A stretch of DNA of 16,506 bases from an uncultured Prevotellaceae bacterium (GTDB taxonomy: Bacteria > Bacteroidota > Bacteroidia > Bacteroidales > Muribaculaceae). The stretch spans positions 1-16,506 of the forward strand of contig CALEJB010000005.1 of assembly GCA_937898675.1 (NCBI GenBank), read 5' to 3'. The notes beneath the pieces were generated by a model. That model was given only the letters and a program-made list of their open reading frames with translations, was not told the DNA's origin and made no database searches. A program made the position numbers and the translations under genes. This document shows positions 14,501 through 16,506 of this stretch, piece by piece (the first letter of the stretch is position 1; each line of letters opens with the position of its first letter).

Positions 14501-15903
14501 TCATCAAGTTCGCGATAAGTAAATGTCTTGTCCTTGAAAACGGCGGCTGTGTTGTCGGGATACCGCTCGGCAGCCTGCTTGAAAGCACCGATGATGGTCT
14601 CCTCCTTGAAATCAATGTTGTCCTTGGCGTTGAACGAATCCAACAGCGCCAGTTGCTGCTCGTCGCAGCACTCGATGTCGGCAAGTTGCTCCTTGACGAG
14701 CATCTCTTGCAGTATCTTGTTGTATGTCTGGAACAGCGTGTCGATAAACGCCGCGCTGAACGGGTTGCTGGGATATTCAACCTTGGCGAAATAGCCGCCG
14801 TCCTGGGTGATAATCTGGACATTCAGTTTGATGCCCACGCGGTGGACGCGCAGGTCTTCTTCCTCCTGGGCCTTGCCGTCAAGGATGAGGTTGTAATCGG
14901 CGAGGTTGCCCTGATAGACGAAGCAAATCTCACTCTGTATGCCCAGGTCGGCGTGCAGTTCGCCAAACGAGTAACAGGTGTGTTTGCGGGTGCCTGCGGT
15001 CTGTGCCGCCGTCTGTTGCAGCAGCCCGGCCACCGTGGGCGTCTGCTGGAAATTCTGATAGACGGGCAGCGTCTTGACCATCATGGCAAAGGCACGGCGC
15101 GTGGCCCTGTCGGGGCGGCCGTGGTACACGGTGGTAAACAACGCCTCGTCGTCGCCCGTGAACTTAGACAGCGTGTAGCCAAATCCGGCGGTGAACAGCA
15201 TGCTCTCCTTGACGCCTGCCTTCTCGCACACCGCGTCAATGGCGGCCTTGTCCAACTTGATTTCCTTCCACACGGTGGTGAACTGCTCCTTGTCGTCGCC
15301 ATACACATCGGCCAGCGGCATGGATTCCACTTCCACGGCGCCGCCAAATTCCTTGGCATACCAGTCCTTGGCCTCTTGATAGGCCTTGCTCTGGCGCATT
15401 GCGGTCTCTTCCTCGGCGACTTGGAAACCGTTCTTGGGCTCTGGGTCAAGCGCCTCGCCGGCGTAGGCCTTGGCCACATCGTTGCGGAAGACGGCAAACG
15501 ACATGCCGTCAAACACGATGTGGTGGAAGTCCACATACAGGTAGCACTTGCGGGTCCGTGCGGCCTTGTAAATCTCGAGGCGGAACAACTGGTCGTGCAT
15601 GAGGTCATAGTCCTCGCCCAGGTGCGAACGCACATCCTCGATGTCATTCACCTCAATGACGGGCGTGTGGAACTCATCGGCGGTGTGGTCCTCAACGACC
15701 ACCTCGCCCGCGTCGTCGGTCGTCAGCCGCGACTTGACATAGGGATGGGCCTCGATGACTTTGTCCAGCGCCTGAGCCAGACGGTTAATATCAACATCAT
15801 CGTCCAGCGTGTACAGCATGTCGATGTTGTAGTTTCCCTCCTCCTGGGCATTCATGCAGGTCGCATAAATTCCCATCTGAGTCTGCAACAGGGGGTAATT
15901 CAT
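8560..15903 (-). CDS. Two-module nonribosomal peptide synthetase with terminal thioester reductase (C-A-T-C-A-T-R)
   Basis: A single 2447-residue cytosolic assembly line. Order by residue: C1 about 1-425 (H127-H128-x3-D132-G133), A1 about 435-920, T1 about 935-1005 (Ppant Ser S966), linker 1006-1033, C2 about 1033-1445 (H1155-H1156-x3-D1160-G1161), A2 about 1465-1950, T2 about 1963-2033 (D-L-G-G-T-S1996-L), and reductase about 2070-2447. There is no epimerase, methyltransferase or thioesterase. The layout predicts a dipeptide released by NAD(P)H reduction as an aldehyde, or an alcohol after a second reduction. A free-amine dipeptide aldehyde could cyclise to a pyrazinone; if C1 is a starter domain the product would be N-acylated. 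The same domain order occurs in gut-bacterial synthetases known to make peptide aldehydes and pyrazinones. All catalytic motifs look intact. The ATG follows an AT-rich leader 81 bp behind the STAS gene, and the transporter gene starts 5 bp after the TAA. GC content is clearly above that of the deiminase gene. Confidence 0.95.
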   Translation of the reverse strand: MNYPLLQTQMGIYATCMNAQEEGNYNIDMLYTLDDDVDINRLAQALDKVIEAHPYVKSRLTTDDAGEVVVEDHTADEFHTPVIEVNDIEDVRSHLGEDYDLMHDQLFRLEIYKAARTRKCYLYVDFHHIVFDGMSFAVFRNDVAKAYAGEALDPEPKNGFQVAEEETAMRQSKAYQEAKDWYAKEFGGAVEVESMPLADVYGDDKEQFTTVWKEIKLDKAAIDAVCEKAGVKESMLFTAGFGYTLSKFTGDDEALFTTVYHGRPDRATRRAFAMMVKTLPVYQNFQQTPTVAGLLQQTAAQTAGTRKHTCYSFGELHADLGIQSEICFVYQGNLADYNLILDGKAQEEEDLRVHRVGIKLNVQIITQDGGYFAKVEYPSNPFSAAFIDTLFQTYNKILQEMLVKEQLADIECCDEQQLALLDSFNAKDNIDFKEETIIGAFKQAAERYPDNTAAVFKDKTFTYRELDEITDRIGVHIYGKVKDCGKEEPVVSILIPRNEYMFILPLAVMKAGCAYQPLDPSYPQDRLNFMVKDAGAVLLIADPELKDIINEYEGEVLLTSELENLEGAPSQLPDALKPDNLLILLYTSGSTGVPKGVMLEHRQVMAYVRWYQHNYGMTPESVVAAYASFGFDANMMDMYPPLTLGARLCIIPEEMRLDLVALRDFMNDNGVTVGFMTTQVAQQFALNVDGCKTLKHLSMGGEKMMSMNPHPEFKLHNLYGPTECSVAVTQYEVNAYEHNIPIGHPTETTTLKIVDKNWHRLPVGAVGELWANGPQVSRGYLNRPEKTAEVFVEHEGKRWYRTGDIVRYRGDGNIEFVGRKDGQVKIRGFRIELKEVEAVIRDFSGIKDVTVQAFDDPGGGKFIAAYVVSDDTVDINALNAFILDQKPPYMVPAVTMQIEKIPLNVNQKVDKKALPKPELKSASHASDVPAAPLNALEEEIKAIIASVVNTEDFGITDVLGYVGLTSISSIKLATLIYKKFGVQVDSKTLAKTGTLQSIENEILQMWMSGGKREESGARSEECAAASTAATAAPLTYSQTGVYIDCLKNPGTTMYNVPSKLILPSGVTADELVTAVKATVENHQSFKLVFSNASGEPQQMLKVDMPVEVPVKEMTAEEQALYERDFLRPFNLSEGPLFRFEVVKTPEALNLYIDIHHLITDGGSIDIILKEITARLNGEVVEKEGYTYLQFANDQKAADGGEEYNAAKAFFHERLSMCEGASEITADKPKDDNAVHSLIYSRHAIDIKPVEQMAKTLGVTPMSVFLAAAYYTVSRFVNNKQVYIGTISNGRSNLRIYNTAGMFVNTLALSSEIKEQTVKQFIAETVENFAATVEHEQYPFAQIAADYGFHPEIVFEYQVGVTSDYQVHGEKAPMRILSLDLAKFKMKIAVYDAPDGGHDIVIGYDEALYSAELAATLAESMGAVVKAFVAQPEVLVKTISIMSDSQCAQVEKLRTVAEAPIAYKLFYEPIEKYAETQPDKIALIAADRTLTYREFNAEANRVAHALMARGVKKGDRVVLLLPRTSAVMLCIFGVSKAGAAYIPCDPEYPADRINLITEDSEAAFVITTAEHMAEHAGKAILVDELLADSNASTQNPNVEVTPDDLVYLIYTSGSTGRPKGVMLRHEGICNYLQCHPANRHIYAIATEGHTYLSVTTLSFDMSLKEYGVAFFNGLTLVLTDETQSNNPIELARLFKETGADIFNATPSRLLNYMELPEFCEVLRQCKCILSGGEAYSDKLLARLHELKPAHIFNTYGPTEITVSSNCAELTNTDHITIGEPLLNYTEFVVDVDGNELPVGVVGELYIGGAGVAKGYNNLEKQTKERFVKYQGIRCYRSGDYARWTPDGKVVILGRMDNQIKLRGLRIELGEVEAAICKVQGVKQAVVMVKKIDNVEHLTAYYTAERPIDIEEMKAEIGQTLTHYMVPTAYLQMDKFPLTPNGKTDVKHLPEPQLAKVGGDYVAPKNKAEEDFCGIFADILQLDKVSAADSFFDLGGTSLTVTRVMIEAQNLGYTVAYADIFKNVTPQQLARLVAGDTADASVDTEVTDYDYTKINALLANNTLDSFRNGERLELGDIVLTGANGYLGIHILHELLEKYLPQHPERKVYCLVRHGRNGVTSEARLRNLLFYYFEKPYKQIFGSQLIVIEGDVTNPAAFDSIPTDKDLTVINCAAIVKHFSEGTEIEDINIGGLQNCVDFCLRTGAHLIQTSTNSTGGQSVNGYPDPKTNYSEQTHYFGQALTSKYTHSKFLAERIVLESIIEKGLVAKVVRLGNLAPRAVDGEFQINFRSNSAMGRLHIYQMLGVTSYTLAMGKMEFSPIDEVAQAVLLLATTPKECVIFHPFNDHMVKLGDVIQEMANTLDIDIREVEDDEFQAKLNEAAQDPEKAKILQSMLAYQAGGKDKVSSFVKYNPYTINVLARLGFHWNMTSWDYVSRFIRAIAALDFFNDHR
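8563..9696 (-). other. Synthetase terminal thioester reductase (R) domain
   Basis: Residues about 2070-2447 form an extended short-chain-dehydrogenase-type reductase. The nucleotide-binding turn is G2079-A-N-G2082-Y-L-G2085; the active-site residues are likely T2209, Y2242 and K2246 (Y-T-H-S-K). In this family it reduces the T2-bound thioester with NAD(P)H and frees an aldehyde; some members go on to the alcohol. With no thioesterase present this is the only visible release step. Confidence 0.9.
9799..12816 (-). other. Synthetase module 2: C2-A2-T2
   Basis: C2 keeps H-H-L-I-T-D-G and should join the two residues. A2 has Y-T-S-G-S-T-G-R-P-K-G, N-T-Y-G-P-T-E (1752-1758), Y-R-S-G-D (1834-1838) and N-G-K-T-D (1939-1943). 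The by-eye GrsA mapping gives D1659, M1660, K1663, N1702, L1728, G1730, T1753, V1761, S1762, K1941 (DMKNLGTVSK). A Lys at the third code position also occurs in some Glu-activating domains, so an acidic or polar residue is possible; I recognise no exact match. T2 has the canonical D-L-G-G-T-S-L with Ppant S1996. Confidence 0.8.
12840..12867 (+). repeat. Four 7-bp tandem repeats inside the T1-C2 linker of the synthetase
   Basis: The plus strand reads ACTCCTC, ACTCCTA, GCTCCTG, ACTCCTC. Because 7 is not a multiple of 3, the copies are read in different frames and give the low-complexity charged segment R-E-E-S-G-A-R-S-E-E (about residues 1012-1021) between T1 and C2. The frame stays open. Similar actcct repeats are familiar in Bacteroidales intergenic DNA (recollection, not checked). 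Confidence 0.65.
12874..15903 (-). other. Synthetase module 1: C1-A1-T1
   Basis: C1 is the first domain although nothing upstream is loaded, so it may be a starter-type condensation domain that N-acylates the first residue, or it may be idle. A1 has Y-T-S-G-S-T-G-x-P-K-G (586-596), N-L-Y-G-P-T-E (717-723), Y-R-T-G-D (800-804) and N-Q-K-V-D (906-910; Q replaces the usual G). Mapped by eye on GrsA, the ten specificity residues are D632, A633, M636, F675, S698, G700, L718, V726, A727, K908 (DAMFSGLVAK): an alpha-amino acid pocket of mostly non-polar character, probably for a hydrophobic residue. T1 reads V-G-L-T-S-I in place of the usual L-G-G-x-S-L. Confidence 0.8.
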
Positions 15904-15969
15904 TTTTGATAGATTGATTAATTCGGTGATTTCGGGTTAATTCACAGGCAAAGCCGCATGCGGATGACA

Positions 15970-15999
15970 TTCGAAAATCCGTCGTTATACGATTTCGAA
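15970..15999 (-). other. Possible hairpin spanning the stop codon of the STAS gene
   Basis: TTCGAAAATC (15970-15979) pairs with GATTTCGAA (15991-15999) with one bulged base and an 11-nt loop that contains the STAS TAA stop. No T-run follows, so it is not a standard intrinsic terminator. A 10-bp palindrome, CCGCATGCGG, lies at 15954-15963. It might shape the ratio between the STAS protein and the synthetase. Confidence 0.3.
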
Positions 16000-16293
16000 C
16001 ATATTGTCCAGGCCGGTCAGTTGGAAGATCTGCTTGATGTCATCACTCATGCCTTTCAAGATGACCTTTCCACCGGTTGCCGACGCGTTCTTGTTGAGTT
16101 TCAGCAGCATGCGCATGCCAGCCGATGATATAAACTCCAACTCGGTGAAGTCAACGGTAATCTCCTTGCCCTCGCCTTCCATCAGCGGAGCCAGGTCATT
16201 GGCAAACTGCTCGGTAGCCGCCGTGTCCAATTCCCCGCTCAAAATTACAAGCGAATGCCCACTGTCAATGTTCTTAATATTCAGTCTTACCAT
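15985..16293 (-). CDS. STAS-domain protein, anti-sigma-factor-antagonist (RsbV/SpoIIAA) type
   Basis: A 102-residue cytosolic single-domain STAS protein. It has the S-G-E-L-D-T-A-T motif (19-27, central part) and the phosphorylation loop F-I-S-S-A-G-M-R (54-61); S57 aligns with the serine phosphorylated in SpoIIAA/RsbV. In that family an RsbW-type kinase phosphorylates this serine and an RsbU/SpoIIE phosphatase removes the phosphate. Both partner domains are encoded downstream, the kinase-like one fused to the MATE transporter. It is the first gene of the operon, 81 bp ahead of the synthetase. The ATG at 16291-16293 is preceded by an AT-rich leader without a clear Shine-Dalgarno site. Its length is normal and no residue seems missing. 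No sigma factor is encoded here, so its final target may be the transporter itself or a distant regulator. Confidence 0.92.
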   Translation of the reverse strand: MVRLNIKNIDSGHSLVILSGELDTAATEQFANDLAPLMEGEGKEITVDFTELEFISSAGMRMLLKLNKNASATGGKVILKGMSDDIKQIFQLTGLDNMFEIV

Positions 16294-16506
16294 ATTGTTT
16301 AATCTTGTTCAATTTTTTGACAACCTTAATTCCGCAACACTATAATTTAACTTTATTTATAAGTACCTGAGCAACAAAAAGTTAATCAGGATTTTGTCAT
16401 GTCAGATTTTTCACTTAACTTAATGTTGCTATTAGAAATCAAGCAAAAATCTGTATTGACATGGTAAAATTACAAATAAAATCTGAGAAACTAACACCTT
16501 TTGGAG
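16294..16506. other. AT-rich leader upstream of the operon; likely promoter region
   Basis: No gene is seen in this stretch. It is much more AT-rich than the operon and must hold the operon's promoter if transcription starts inside the window. Two near-matches to the -7 consensus exist on the minus strand, TAGTGTTG (16335-16342) and TAAGGTTG (16321-16328), each with one mismatch and no TTTG at the -33 distance, so neither is called. Confidence 0.35.

Noticed and set aside
8560..15903. Siderophore synthetase suggested by the neighbouring TonB-receptor-like barrel
   Set aside because: No catechol, hydroxamate or salicylate genes, no periplasmic binding protein or ABC importer, no Fur-box-like site noticed, and reductive release of a short peptide fits poorly.
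14476..15909. Long open frame of 477 codons on the plus strand opposite the synthetase
   Set aside because: It is an antisense shadow of GC-rich coding DNA with no recognisable motifs; the opposite strand encodes intact condensation and adenylation motifs.
15954..15999. Intrinsic terminator between the STAS gene and the synthetase
   Set aside because: The stem is AT-rich and not followed by a T-run on the transcribed strand.
15985..16293. Classical stress-response sigma operon (rsbV-rsbW-sigB type)
   Set aside because: No sigma factor and no free-standing RsbW gene are in the window; the kinase-like domain is fused to a transporter.

Overview
The window looks like a Bacteroidales chromosome segment (Prevotella/Muribaculaceae/Bacteroides-like; genus not determinable from the sequence alone). 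Supporting signs are promoter-like boxes fitting the Bacteroidales -7 consensus TAnnTTTG, starts without clear Shine-Dalgarno sites, a Porphyromonas-type deiminase, and an outer-membrane barrel with a carboxy-terminal Phe. Every gene I support lies on the minus strand; long plus-strand frames are shadows of the GC-rich genes.

Layout from high to low coordinates, which is the direction of transcription. An AT-rich leader (16294-16506) precedes a six-gene operon: a STAS anti-sigma-antagonist-like protein (16293-15985); a 2447-residue nonribosomal peptide synthetase, C-A-T-C-A-T-Reductase (15903-8560); a MATE transporter with an RsbW/SpoIIAB-type ATPase fused to its C-terminus (8554-6803); an Sfp-type phosphopantetheinyl transferase (6815-6204); a short TonB-receptor-like outer-membrane barrel (6207-4246); and a membrane-anchored SpoIIE/RsbU-type phosphatase with an extracytoplasmic sensor region (4233-2905). 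After the 81-bp gap behind the STAS gene, all spacings are 12 bp or less or are overlaps. An IS3-family element (1317-2901) begins 3 bp after the phosphatase stop codon. Beyond it lie 180 bp of AT-rich DNA with two promoter-like boxes and an AT-rich gene for a PAD_porph/agmatine-deiminase-family enzyme (1135-104).

How the genes may work together (inference): the synthetase should join two amino acids, possibly N-acylated by its first condensation domain, and release the product reductively as a peptide aldehyde or alcohol. The transferase primes the carrier domains, the MATE part would export the product, and the barrel may handle it at the outer membrane. The most unusual aspect is that all three parts of an RsbU/RsbV/RsbW partner-switching circuit are in the operon (phosphatase, STAS antagonist, ATPase/kinase), but the kinase-like part is fused to the exporter and no sigma factor is present. 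This suggests a phospho-switch acting on export, or on an unlinked sigma factor through a membrane-tethered kinase, driven by a signal sensed outside the cytoplasmic membrane. I do not know of a characterised example of this arrangement.
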